Origin: Dioszegia crocea | Lineage: Eukaryota; Basidiomycota; Tremellomycetes; Tremellales; Bulleribasidiaceae | Assembly: GCA_001600615.1 (NCBI GenBank) | Contig: BCKK01000007.1 | Location: 248,001-312,000 of the forward strand | DNA length: 64,000 bases | Direction: 5' to 3' | Shown: in pieces, positions 10,504 to 21,150 of the stretch | How the letters are laid out: the number at the start of each line of letters is the position of its first letter | Numbering within the stretch: the first letter of the stretch is position 1 | The notes under the pieces: model-generated | The model's database searches: none | Told to the model about the DNA's origin: nothing | Seen by the model: the letters and a program-made list of their open reading frames with translations, nothing else | Position numbers and translations under genes: made by a program

Positions 10504-12000
10504 ATGGTCAATCTTATAGGGAAAGCAGGTGATAAAATCGGGGATGGCATGAAGGAAACCGGCAAGGATATTAAGGACGGTCTAGATGGCGCCTCCGAGA
10601 ACGTAGAGGAGGGTCTCAAGGCGGTGGCGGAGAAGAGTGGCGATGCGGCGAGAGATTTCGGATCGAACGCAGCGGAGAGCTTCAAGAAGACCGCAAACCG
10701 TGTAGGGGACAAGTTGGAGCCCATGGCTAAGGGAGTCGATATGGCTGGGAAGGCAGCTACGGACGCGGTGGACCATTTGAAGGTTCCCACTGGTATGTTG
10801 TCTTTAAATCATGTCGCTGACTCTGTAGCGAATCTTATCAAAGCTGCCACATACGCTATCGGTGTCTCCGCGATTGCAAACACTGTCGAAACCGTCACGA
10901 GGACTGCCATTCAGTTGACGGACGGTCGCGGTCTGATCCACGCGGACACCGTTCTCAAGAAGACTCAGACCGAGGCGATTCTTGTCAACACTGCTTCCAC
11001 CCTCCGCGAAGCTCGAGCTGCCGATATCGATCAGCAGGTCGAAACGGTCCGCGAACGCTCAGTCAGTCTGTTGAACGAGCACCTCAACAAGGGCCCATTC
11101 CACAATCACTGCAGACGAGAAGGGAAGAAGCTGCGAGTCCTTTTGGTCGCTATAGTTGACAAGTGAGTAATTTGGGAGATCTGACAGCTGATAAGCTAGT
11201 CTACAATCAGCCAATGCGTTGAAACAACAATACATTGTTCCTGCCTCTGTCAACACTCCTGACTTTGCGCGTGTCAACACTATGGTCTACTTGGCCAGCC
11301 GAGGACAGACTATGTGGGACGAGATTGAGGGCATTCTACATGCAACACGCACGAATGACTGCGAGGTTGGGGATCTGGTTAAAGCGTGAGTTCCAGACTT
11401 AATCAAGCTGACTTCAGGTACTTTGTCATGGGCACCACCATTAATCTTGCTCGGGACTCGATCAACCGACTTACCTGCACCGAGTTGGGATACTGGACAT
11501 CCAAGTGTGGAGAATTCCACGGCGACTCCGTGCTGGGTGCCCACGGCATGCCAAGCACACTCTTCCCTGCCAGTATGAAAATCTACAGCAAAGTCGGCCC
11601 CTCTTGGCGTAACGATATCTCCATCCTCACCCTCCTCTCCACACCCGAAGGCAAAGCATTCCTCTCCAGCCGTTACCATAATGTCCTCTTCTTCGGTACC
11701 GACGCAGACATTCGCAAGTCGCGCACCTGGGCAGCCTTTGCACGGCGCCACGGACTGGCGGGCGCTGAAGCAGGGGTGGTAGGCGTGGGTCTGGCCATGG
11801 CCAATCCGCCGGCGGCGATATGCGTAGCTTCGCTGGGCGCGCTTCCGTTGGGCTTGTGGTACATTGGGGATAAAGGTTGGGCTTGGTACCGGAACGCAAC
11901 CTATCTTTACGATCACAATGGTGGATACAACGCGTCAACCCCGGCCACGGATTTGTTAAAGAAGGCTTTCGACTGGAATATCGTCCTTCATACCATTTAG
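10504..12000 (+). CDS. Paralogue B: unrecognised 463-residue protein, tandem duplicate of paralogue A
   Basis: Four exons, phases verified: 10504-10792, 10829-11162, 11200-11385, 11418-12000; introns 36, 37 and 32 nt. Product 463 aa. Introns fall at the same places and phases (1, 2, 2) as in paralogue A, and exons 2 (334 nt) and 3 (186 nt) have exactly the same lengths. Exon 1 is 72 nt longer, giving a longer amphipathic repeat region (GKAGDKIGDGMKETGKDIKD, GASENVEEGLKAVAEKSGD, SFKKTANRVGDKLEPMAKG). Conserved blocks: FHNHCRREGKKLRV...AIVDN, PDFARVNTMVY, GDLVKAYFVM, SKCGEFHGD, FPASMK, STPEGKAFLSSRYHNVLFF, GTDADIRKSR and LWYIGDKGW after a hydrophobic Gly/Ala segment. Overall divergence is large, so the duplication is not recent. 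No known domain recognised. Confidence 0.85.
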
Positions 12001-12328
12001 CAGAACCGAGCTTGTATATCGGCATTCAGTAGGTTCCTTGGCCTAAAGCAGAAACGTGTCATGTATTTGTATAGGAGCCTTCAGTCGGTCATCCTTGCAG
12101 ACTTCAAAGCAGATATACTCTTTGAACGTTTATCACCAGTATCGGACAACAGTAGTCGCCCACCGTCACCTGGATGAGGCATCGTCGTCAGCCCTGTGAT
12201 ATCCAGCAAGAACCTCGAAATGAGGCTAAGCTCACTGCGTAATGCGTTGAGCACAATGATCTCGAATAGCATATCATAGCCGACCATTTCAGGCCCTACC
12301 GTACCCACAATATCCCCAAACCCCACAT
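12001..12328. other. Convergent 3' intergenic region
   Basis: About 330 bp between the stop codons of paralogue B and MAK21, which converge here. It should hold the two 3' UTRs and polyadenylation sites. A minus-strand open frame fills much of it but starts at a non-ATG codon and lacks any family feature. Confidence 0.5.
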
Positions 12329-15300
12329 CTAATCTTCCCCCTCATTCCCACCTTGCTCAATAACCTTCTGCCACTCCTCATAATCTCCAAACACAGGCAT
12401 CTCCTTTCTCTTCTTCCTCAATTCCTTTCGTTCCTTATTATCCCTCTTCCTCTTTGTTCCCGCTTCCTCTTGCTCCTCCTCTTCCTCAGGCTCAGGAGAC
12501 CCATCCAACACAATATCCGGCATTTCATCCAGTGGGATCAGATCATCTTCCTCCGAATCCAAATCTGGGAATCCGTCATTATCGTCATTGTCCCCTTGCC
12601 CGTCCTCCTCTTCATCTTCTTCCTCCTCGTCCGAATCATCAACATCCACCTCCTCATCATCGTCATCAATATCCACCTCCTCATCCGAACCCATCTCGCC
12701 AACTTCGATATCTGACCCTGATTCAGAGCCCGATGCGCTCTCAGCATCCGCATCATCTCCCCCCGCCTCCGCCTCTTCTTCATCTGACGAATAATCAACA
12801 TCGGCATCTTCTTCATCGTCACCTTCCGAATCGGTGATAGCGAGATCGTCCGCTCCAGGCATAGACGCCTGCATTGCCTGTTATCCATCAGCTTTTGACC
12901 CTCATCGAGACTTTCGAGGAGAATATAGCTCACCTTCCAGACTTCATCCTCATCAATCTCGCTCCCCGCTTCATCTCCAGACTCAGCCACATCGTCAACC
13001 TCTGATCCTTCCTTCTTCTTGCTCCTTCGCTTGTCCGCATCTTTCTGCGCCAGTTTGGCCGAAAAGAACTTGTGGAAGAACAGCTGAAAACAATCAGTTC
13101 AACCCCTTGCAGTCCATACGGAGGGTTCAACTCACCTGATCAACAGGAACATCCTCCACCTTCTTCCTCCAGAACGCCTCAGAATTGACCGTCCCCGACC
13201 CTTGAACACCCTTCTGATTCTTCACACCACCAATCGCACCCGACCTATCAGCCGCAGCAGGCTGCATGACACTCGCACCCTTCTGTGCAACATTCTTTTT
13301 AGGGTTTCGATAGACGAATTTATCCAAGAATGATATAAGGGTGTTTTGGCCAATGTCGGGCGAGCCGGATAAGGGGGCAGAGAGAAGTAGTTGGGTAGAG
13401 AGAAGGGAGATGGAAGGGTGGAAGTGGGTAGTAAGTGGGAGCTGGCAAGTCTCAGCGCTGCAATGTTTTGGATAGTAGATCAAGAACTTACAATTTCCCA
13501 TAAACAACTCGTCTCTGCCTTGGCGTAAAGCGGTTCTCTCTTCTTACCATCGTACCCGTCATCCAGATGACTAGTCTTATGTTCCACTTCGGCCTTCTTG
13601 GCTTCTTGGCCTGCTTCAGGCGCGTCGACAAATCTTTCTTCGCCATCATCTTCAGGCTCAATCAACATCCGTTTCAATCCTGGCGTGGTGCTGAATAGCT
13701 ACAGGTATCAGCAATGTCCACATCTTCCAATCCGCCACAAGCCGATTCTGCACATCGATCCTTCCTTCGCTTCTACCGGATTTCCGCCCATCAAGAGAAA
13801 CCTCAAACTCACCTCTCCAAGCAGATACAGCGCCCCACTGAGGAACGGCACGCCCGCCGATCCAAACATTTGACACAACCGCTTAACAAACGCCATCACC
13901 CTATTCATCTCCTTATCCGCCTTGATGGCTCTGAACAGCAAGTTAAGGTACATGGCCTGTTTCGACGACGTGAGCAGTCGAGGGTCGAATAGGGAATCGT
14001 AGAGTGTTCGGTAGAATCGGTCGGTGACTGGGTTGACTTGTGCGGAGGAGGATGAAGGTTCGGATGAAGGTTTAGATTGGGCGGATTGGGTGACTTGGAA
14101 TATGAGCGAAAGGGATTGAATGGAGGTGTTGAATGTGCCCAAGTGGGTGATTTTGAATAAGGATTGCATGTATCCTGTGAACCTGGATTGTCAGCTTCCT
14201 CACCAGGAATTACTTGGGGACTTCATAACTCACACAGCGTCATCCAATTTCGCATAGGGTACCGCCCGATTTATCCCAGTAAGGACAGCAGCAATCAACC
14301 TCGCATCGGCAGCTTCGAGATCTTCCCCATCCTTCTTATCATCCTTATCCCCTTTCCGGCCCTTCCCACCATTCTTCCTCCTTCCCTCCCATTTACCCAC
14401 TTTCCCCACCACTTTCTCAATCCCAGCCACGCCATCCTCATTCTCATCCTCCTTAACCCGCTCATCACCCAAAATCTCCCTAAAGATTTCAAAGTAAAGA
14501 TCAACGAGTCGACCGGCCAATTCCAAATCACCCCTCGCGAGCGTTATTTGATTTAGGGTGATGAGGCCGTAATACCTCGCATGAGATTGTGCGTCGGACT
14601 TCTCGACAGGCCCAGCTTTACCCTTGGGTTTAGGCTTAGCCGGGGCGTCGTCGAATTTGATGTGTGTTCCGGGGGCGGCGGATGTGCTAGTCGGTGCGGT
14701 AGGTTTTAGAACGAGGGAAGAGACTTCACGCGCTATGATGGCTTTCATGGCTGGGTGAACTTGGAGGAGGGTGAGGATGAGATGGGAGGTTTTGGACGCG
14801 ACAGCCTTGTCGGTATCGCCCTAGGATGTCAGCTTGGGTCATCTTTGGGCCAAAGACGAGAGTTGTTCGGTTGACACGGGCTAAGAAACTTACAAGCTTG
14901 TTTGCGCCTAGTCGTAGCAAGTTTTGCTCCTGCTCAGCGTTACCCTGCAGTAGCCGGAAGACCATCTGCAGTGCCTGTGTTCGGATATAGACCAGCGGGT
15001 CATGTGCCAGGACCTGATGGAAGATTAGCTATATACTTCCTAGTCCAGAGGCCGATAACTTACTTCGAGGACCTGGAGCAAGTTGAAGAACCATCTCTTG
15101 AGGAAATCTTCAAATGCGAATACCAGCAAATGCCGATCTGTAAGATCCGCGTGTCCTAGTTGAGGCTGGTCCGCAAAGTACCTGTCTCATCAGTATTCCC
15201 TCTCCTACACACCAGTGATCAACTTACCTCAATTTACCAGACGCCTTCCCACCTCCAGACACCCACCAATCCACCAGAGCCTTACAAACCGCTACTCTCT

Positions 15301-16247
15301 GATCTTTGTTCCCTCCAGCACCCGCCCCGACTCTACCCTCCGCAGCTGCCGTATCCTCCTTATATCCCGTCATACCCCTTAACCGCCCTAGCTCCTTGAC
15401 AGCATGTATAGGACTCTCCCTAACGAGCAAAGTCAACGCGGCAAGTTTATCCTGATGCGTTCCGCTCGTCAACACCTGTGAAATGAAGGCTGCGTCCGCC
15501 GATGATGATTTCCGTTTTAGCGGAGGCAAGGCACCGAGGAGGGTTTCAGCTTTAGATCGTAGACCCTGAAGCTTGAACTGAGGGAGAGCGGGTGTGGGCG
15601 TTGAGGACGTTGGGAGTGGAGGGAGGAGAGTCGGCCAAATTGGGGTGGGGGGAACTTCGGTCGCGCTTGTGGGGTCGGGGTCGGCGGCTGTTGTGGATGT
15701 TGAGGGGATGACCGAGGCTGATAGGACTGGTTTACGAGGTTCGGGAGCTGCCTTGGCTTTGGGCAAAGGAGCTATTGGCGCAGGCTCTTCCTCTTCCTCT
15801 TCATCCTCCTCCTCGTCATCCTCCTCATCGTCTTCGTCATCGTCTTCCTCACTATCTCCCTCTTCCTCCTCATCTTCATCCTCATCCTCCTCGGCCGGTC
15901 TATCCGCACCAGCAGCCTTGAAGTCCAAACCCTTCATAAAGTCCCCCAGCGCCTTCTTGATCTCTTTCTACCCACATCAGCTCAAATCACCTCAAGACAA
16001 GCCTCTGACTCACCTCAGTACTCTTCATTGCCAAACCTGGCGCACCAGTGTACACCCCCTCGGCATCATCATCCACCCCTGCAATCAATGCCAAATCCTC
16101 CTCATCCCCTCCGAGATCAAGCACGGCCTGACGCAGCTGGTCATTGACTCCGGTGTTTGTTGCGGGAGCTTTCCCCTTGTCGATGGGCGCAGCGACAGAC
16201 TGGGCAGACTTGCCAGCTGCCTTGAATGGGCCCTTTGTCTTTGCCAT
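12329..16247 (-). CDS. MAK21: Ribosome biogenesis protein MAK21/NOC1, CCAAT-binding-factor family
   Basis: Acts with NOC2 on early nucleolar pre-60S particles. Start ATG 16247 (MAKTKGPFKAAGK), then an acidic tract rich in E/D, then a helical-repeat body with several introns (near 15960, 15225, 15060, 14890, 14225, 13870, 13700, 13485, 13130, 13085 and 12925). Recognisable CBF-domain features: TDRFYRTLYDSLFDPRL, SKQAMYLNLLFRAIKADKE, VMAFVKRLCQMFGSAG, then FLDKFVYRNPKKN, SEAFWRKKVEDVPVDQVFFH. The C terminus is a second very acidic tract followed by LIPLDEMPD, a Lys/Arg cluster and PVFGDYEEWQKVIEQ, matching the conserved MAK21 end. The identity is firm; exact exon borders are estimated. It starts about 320 bp from the divergent V-ATPase subunit gene. 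Confidence 0.92.
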
Positions 16248-16567
16248 TCTTGACTGGATGCGTGTTGTGTGTGTATGAGTTGGAGATTTTGCAGAGTGGA
16301 GGTCAGGAAATATGAAATGCGGGGTAAGGATAAAATGGAGAAAATGCAGTGTGGGGTAATATTCCTACAGTACCAGGATCGACCATTCGCTGGTATCTAT
16401 ATCATACATCGTTCTAATCGAGCTCGTCAAAATTTCACTAAAGGCTACATCGCACTTGAGCAGACTGAGAGCCTAGATCATACCGCGCCTGCCCTCGAAA
16501 TCCTGGGTCAAAATCATCCCTCCGCCCGCTAATCAACCCACATTCACTCCTTTAACCCACCGTTCCA
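16248..16567. promoter_or_regulatory. Divergent promoter region MAK21/V-ATPase f subunit
   Basis: 320 bp between divergent starts. No TATA box or RNA gene is apparent; an AAAATTT-type A/T stretch lies near 16429. Nothing else supported. Confidence 0.45.
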
Positions 16568-17220
16568 ATGGCAATCGGAATCAGGCCTGTCGTCTCGGCG
16601 CCTCTGGGTGAGCACATTGTTTACAGCATAGACTGCACATGAGCTGACGAAGAACAGCTGGGTGCTGCACTATATTCAGCGTATTCGGTGTTGTCATATT
16701 AGTCGGTAAGTCAACTTCAGCGCACAGGATGGCCAAGTCGGAATGCCGTCATGAGACCGACATGGTTACAAGAAGGAAGAAGGGTGGAGTAAGGACGAAG
16801 GAGACCTGAAAGCAAAGGCAGCGTATCGACTGGATATATCATCCATACCGAAGACGGCGATGTAGAGCTTGGAAGTATGGTGGCGACAAGGGTCAGGTTG
16901 ACAAGCCAAAGGATAGACGGTGGGGTCACGCTAGACCACGCTGTGGATCGGACATATCATTCACGTTACACGCGCTAATCCAGCAGCATTCGGACTGTTC
17001 TACGGTAATCATGTCGAAGCCCTCACAGGCACGAATGAAGATCCCGCCGACCCAGATGCGGTATCCCGGGCGTGCTACTTTGCAGCGGTGATCTATGCGG
17101 CTTTCATCGCTTTCTGCGGACTACAAGTAAGTCGTTTTGTCATACGGCGTTGCGTACAAAGCTGACGTTTTACAGATGGTGGTGCATCAGAGGTACCCGA
17201 GAGGAGTGCAATTATCATGA
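16568..17220 (+). CDS. V-ATPase V0 subunit f (YPR170W-B / RNAseK-like)
   Basis: Small two-span membrane protein of the proton-pumping V0 sector. Exons 16568-16607, 16658-16705, 16987-17126 and 17176-17220 join in phase to 90 aa. The start MAIGIRPVVSAPLAGCCT resembles the yeast subunit (RPVVS...CCT), the first membrane span is IFSVFGVVILVAFGLFYG, then the lumenal EALTGTNEDPADPDAV, and the second span YFAAVIYAAFIAFCGLQ followed by the basic tail VHQRYPRG. The loop ending in NDP/EDP with acidic residues matches the fungal family as I know it. Intron 2 (16706-16986, 281 nt) is several times longer than most introns of the window. No other gene is seen inside it. A second V-ATPase gene, PKR1, lies 3.2 kb downstream. 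Confidence 0.85.
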
Positions 17221-17290
17221 GTTTTGACTCTGCAGGCCAATGTATTTGTACCAAAGGACCCGTTCATTGGATATGTACAAACTCACGCCC

Positions 17291-18678
17291 TCACTGACTA
17301 TGATCGTGCTTCAACATCTCAAATTCAAGACTGACTCTTTCTAGTTCTCGGCTCTTTGCTCGTCTATATGAACACCCTCCATGCCCCGGAATGCGCCTCA
17401 CTGACTGACGGGATCGCGCAGCGATCGAGGGGATTTGTGCGAAGGGGGTATCAATGACGAAATCTGGTTTAAATTCCACGTCGGGTGGAGGGAACGGTAG
17501 CAGACCCTCCCAACCATCGGCGCCTGACTGTTCAGCTTGTCGTCGCGTAGCAGCTCACCTTGATATATGTCAGTAATGTCCTCCAAATCCAGCTCCCGGC
17601 GTCGGCAAATTTTCTTTTCCGACAGATCAATCAATTGAGGTGCCTCAAACTCATTCTATACAGTAAGCGCATTGGCAAAAATCGCGAACATGCGCCTTCC
17701 GCAATGTACTCACGTTGAAGAGAGCCTCGTCGTCATGAAGAATATCTGGCATGATCCTACCTCCAATCACTTCCATCTCCCAATTCCACCCCCCTTCGCC
17801 CGTCAATATAACGAGGCCCCCGTCATTCTCTATCCGCCCGACCGCTTCAGCTACCTTAACTCTGACTTTCGGCGGAGTCGACCTCGGAACGCCAAATCTG
17901 CCTGCCTGTGTATGCTGTCAGCATACGCTGGACTATTGGACCGCCGGAGAAAAATGACTGACGAGGATGTATCGTAGCCTATGCTGCCATTCATGTGCAA
18001 TTACGACGCTCGCCTGAAACAAATGGAGTGGATACGATTCAGATGAGAGCGATTTACAAATAGCTCCTAGCCTGACTAGCTGTAGTCAGTCAGTATGGTA
18101 AGGGTTGACCAATATCCAAGCACGCAAAGGGTAGGAGAGTCACTAACTTGGTGAGAAATATAACTCCTGGTAGTGTCGTGTTCTCGGGTCTCGCCATCAC
18201 TCTCGATGACGAAAGACGAGCAGAGCTCCAAAGGTAACTTCTCCAATAGCGTCCCCACGATCTTTTCGAGCGGATGAAGCCCCTCGTAATCCACCCGAGA
18301 CCTCTCAACTTCCTCATACTGAGATGATCTCTGTCCGGGTATGCCAAGAGCATGCGCTGACGAGATGACGGCTCGCCGGGTTGTGATCAGGCGCCGAGCC
18401 AGGGTGCTAGCCTCTTGTAAAAAATGCACGAGATGTTGATTGGTAATGGGGACCAATTGAGGCGTGGTAGAGTTGGGAAGCTGTCTTTCACAGTAAAACA
18501 CAGTCTGCATAGGAGGAGAGGGCGCTGAGCGGTCGACCAAGTCATCGATGGTCACATTGGTTTCCGTAGTCGGGATTTCGGAGCGTGATCGCATATGAAG
18601 CTTGGGCCTTGGGGTTGTCGGCGGCACCAGAAGGTGTCCCGGCTGCGAAAGAAATTTAACCATTGGAGTGGCCTGCAT
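17291..18678 (-). CDS. Unrecognised multi-exon protein
   Basis: Start ATG 18678 (MQATPMVKFLSQPG). The first exon has FYCERQLPNSTTPQLVPITN, then an Arg-rich helix (LARRLITTRRAVISSAHALG) and LEKIVGTLLEKLPLELCSSF. Later exons give VRLGAICKSLSSESYPLHLF, VVIAHEWQHRLRYIL, then RFGVPRSTPPKVRVKVAEAV with WNWEMEVIGGRIMPDILHDD, NEFEAPQLIDLSEKKICRRR and a final exon in which FPPPDVEFKPDFVIDTPF is the best frame. The pattern of a beta-rich stretch followed by Pro-rich PPDxxF-like motifs faintly suggests a UEV/RWD-type fold (as in BRE or FANCL), but this is only an impression. One intron appears to use the unusual donor GTCAGT. Converges with the V-ATPase f subunit gene; diverges from LIN1 with about 260 bp between starts. 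Confidence 0.5.
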
Positions 18679-18937
18679 GCTGAAGAGGTTTGTTCATGGC
18701 AACGAGTGAGGCGAGCGAAGTGATGAAGGCTTGAGGCAGCTGCAGAAGCGAGGCGCTGTGACCACCTCCACATTCCTCTCCTAAATTTGCTTCCGGCCTG
18801 CTCACTATAGCCACTGCAGCTCAACCTGACATTGCCGACAGTCCCATATAGTAGTCAATTCAACACGCCCGCGACCTCGAGTTCGAGCAGCAGAGATATC
18901 ACCCATCGCAAATCTCTTTTTGTCTACTTTCCAGACC

Positions 18938-20375
18938 ATGGCGCCCAAACGCCCCACCCCAGCCGGTCCCTCCCAACCTAAACGAACTCGCTTCGCCGCC
19001 CCCTCCGCCCTCCCTTCCCCAACTTTAGCCAATGACGAATCTGCCTCTCTCCTCGAGGCTGACCTGCCCGAAGGTGGCCAACGGGCCAAACAGCGATCAA
19101 AGCGACAGTTAAAGGATCAAGATGGGTATGGATCCGATTCGTCCAATGATGAAGGCGAAGGTGTGGTTCCTTCACGGAATAAACCCGCGGCGGCGGAAGA
19201 TGAGGATATGGATATGTTTGGAGAGGACGTTGATGTCAAGCCTGAAGAAAAGGATAAGGGGAAAGGAAAGGGGAAGGAGTTTATGGATCTCAACGAAATT
19301 GAGGGACAGGAATTTGGGATTTCGACTGGAGAGCCAGACGAAGGGGATGATGATGAGGACCCAGTAGGGGCAGAGGGGGAAGGTATGGAGGATGAAGATG
19401 ATGATGAGGAGATACATACCAAAAGAAGAAAAGCAGGATTGGACGGGGATATGGGGTTTGAATTGACGGGTTTCAACATGAAGGCTGAAATGGAAGAAGG
19501 AAAATTCACAGCGGATGGTGAAAGTTATTTGGCGAATGATAAAGATGATGGGGAGAAGCATGATGTTTGGTTAGATGCGGTAGATGATGAGGAAATCAAG
19601 AAGGCTAGGCGGGCGCATAAGGAGCGAGAGAGGGTGGAGGCTGAGCGACAAGCGAAGGAGGAGGGTGAGGGGAGGAAGGATGAGGAGAAGAATCTTATGC
19701 GTCAAGCTGTGGAGTCCATGGAGAGGGGAGAAACGGTATTGGAGGCGATGGAAAGATTGGGTAAAGAGGCTGAGGAGAAGAGAAGGAAGGATGATTTGGC
19801 CAAGGGGAAGAAAATGACCTGGGCGGAGAAGCAGAAAGAGAGGAAGGCGGCTGTTGCGGCTGGGTCATCAGAGTGAGTCAATGCTCATCGATCATCTGAG
19901 AAGAACGCGGGCATGGTATACCTCGACCTTAGCTGATACTCTAGGAACGCCAGCCCATTTGCCAAATTTTCTGAAATAGTCTCGGCCCTGACGACAATTG
20001 GCCACCTAGACGTCTACTCCCTGTCGCGCGAATCAATGCAGCGCATGCTTCCTTCCGCACCGACGGCCAACGCCCCTGCCGCTGCAGTAAGAGATACCCG
20101 GGCATTCCAATATCGCTTCTCAATGGCGTACGTCCGGGCGCTGCCGGAGGCTCAACGGCCAGTCGAACGTGAAGTGTTTGGTGAGTCTTCGTCCTAACCA
20201 GTAGAAGGTCCGGAGCTGATATCCAGGCCCATTCACAGCACAGCAATTATCTCAATGGAGAAATACTGGATTCTTTGGTGGTCCAGCATGTGAGAATGTA
20301 GAATTGAGGATAATGGGTCAAGATCAAGGACCGGGAGCATGGGGATCTTGGGATACTGTCGTTGAGAAGCGATAG
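18938..20375 (+). CDS. LIN1: LIN1/CD2BP2-like GYF-domain protein (U5 snRNP associated)
   Basis: Homologue of the U5-15K/PRP6-binding protein CD2BP2 (yeast Lin1/Snu40), a spliceosome assembly partner released before catalysis. The first exon encodes an acidic N-terminal half with the family box GFNMKAEMEEGKFTADGESY followed by DVWLDAVDDEEI, which is the conserved CD2BP2 signature. A charged helix follows (EMERG...LEAMERLGKEAEEK). The second and third exons carry the C-terminal GYF domain: REVFGPFTAQQLSQWRNTGFFGG, binding Pro-rich ligands, then WGSWDTVVEKR and stop. Introns lie near 19875-19945 and 20180-20226. A Lys/Arg string near the start (PKRTRF) could be a nuclear signal. ATG 18938 is chosen as the first in-frame methionine (context ACCATGG). 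Confidence 0.88.
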
Positions 20376-20407
20376 GGCAAAGGGTATCTATGCATAGGAG
20401 AGGCCAC

Positions 20408-20913
20408 TTATTTGTCTTTTCTACGTTCGATAGGTTGGGGTGAATTTGGGTCGGTTGGGTCGGAAGGAGGAAGGTTGTCTGGTCGATTTTGGACTTTGGA
20501 TATTTCCAATACGAACCTGGATATCAGCACCACTCTGAACAGCAACGAAAAGGAGACGTACCATAGCATTGCACCCCACAGAAGTGTTGAGGTACCCAAG
20601 AGTATCAAGACGTGCTTGCTCCATGATGTCAAGAAGGCGAGAGCGAAGAGGACTAGGATGAGGAAGAAGAATGATACGTTCATTGCTGAGGAGTCAGCTG
20701 GTAGCTTTGAGGGAAGATCACATCGCTTTGAGCTTACCCAATATGACAGCTGCGTTGGCTCCGGGCTATATAGTATGAGCTTGAGATCCGCCGTGCCGAC
20801 TCGGCTATGACCATGGAACTCACCTCGAAGACTGATTTCACCAACGACCCAACAAATCCTGGCTCTTCCACCTCCAGAATTGCATCTTGAACCAATTTAG
20901 ACTCCTCCGACAT
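20408..20913 (-). CDS. PKR1: V-ATPase assembly factor PKR1
   Basis: ER membrane protein that helps assemble the V0 sector. Start ATG 20913 (MSEESKLVQDAILEVEEPG), then the family motif GFVGSLVKSVFE, spliced (introns near 20822-20765, 20740-20690 and 20560-20515) to ANAAVILAMNVSFFFLILVL. Two membrane spans are visible: NVSFFFLILVLFALAFLT and VLILLGTSTLLWGAML, with a short loop (SWSK) between, followed by an Asn/Pro-rich soluble tail ending in IERRKDK. This is the two-span layout and the LLWG motif of the yeast protein. It shares a 237-bp promoter region with UTP10. Confidence 0.85.
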
Positions 20914-21150
20914 ACTGCACAGAGCTGCTCTGGGTTGTGGATAGGTTGAATAGGTGTCTTGTGTACGCAGAGGAATGACTGAGCGTTGGCACAGGCAAGC
21001 TGGAATTCTGAAACGTGAACGGAGATGCACCAATCTCCACCTCGCCCGTGCCTGACTGAAAATGTTCAAACCACCACCCCACCTCTATCCTTCTCTCTCC
21101 TCCTATACCCAGGGCCTGACAGCCACCCTCCCTTCCCCGATCCACACAAC

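Noticed and set aside
12081..12326. Minus-strand 81-codon open frame downstream of MAK21
   Set aside because: Starts at a non-ATG codon, lies in the convergent 3' UTR space, and shows no family features.
12353..12837. Plus-strand Pro/His/Leu- and Ser-rich frames opposite the MAK21 acidic tail
   Set aside because: Mirror images of the GAA/GAT-rich acidic codons of MAK21; composition artefacts. The same applies to frames opposite the acidic tracts of KRI1, LIN1 and HPC2.
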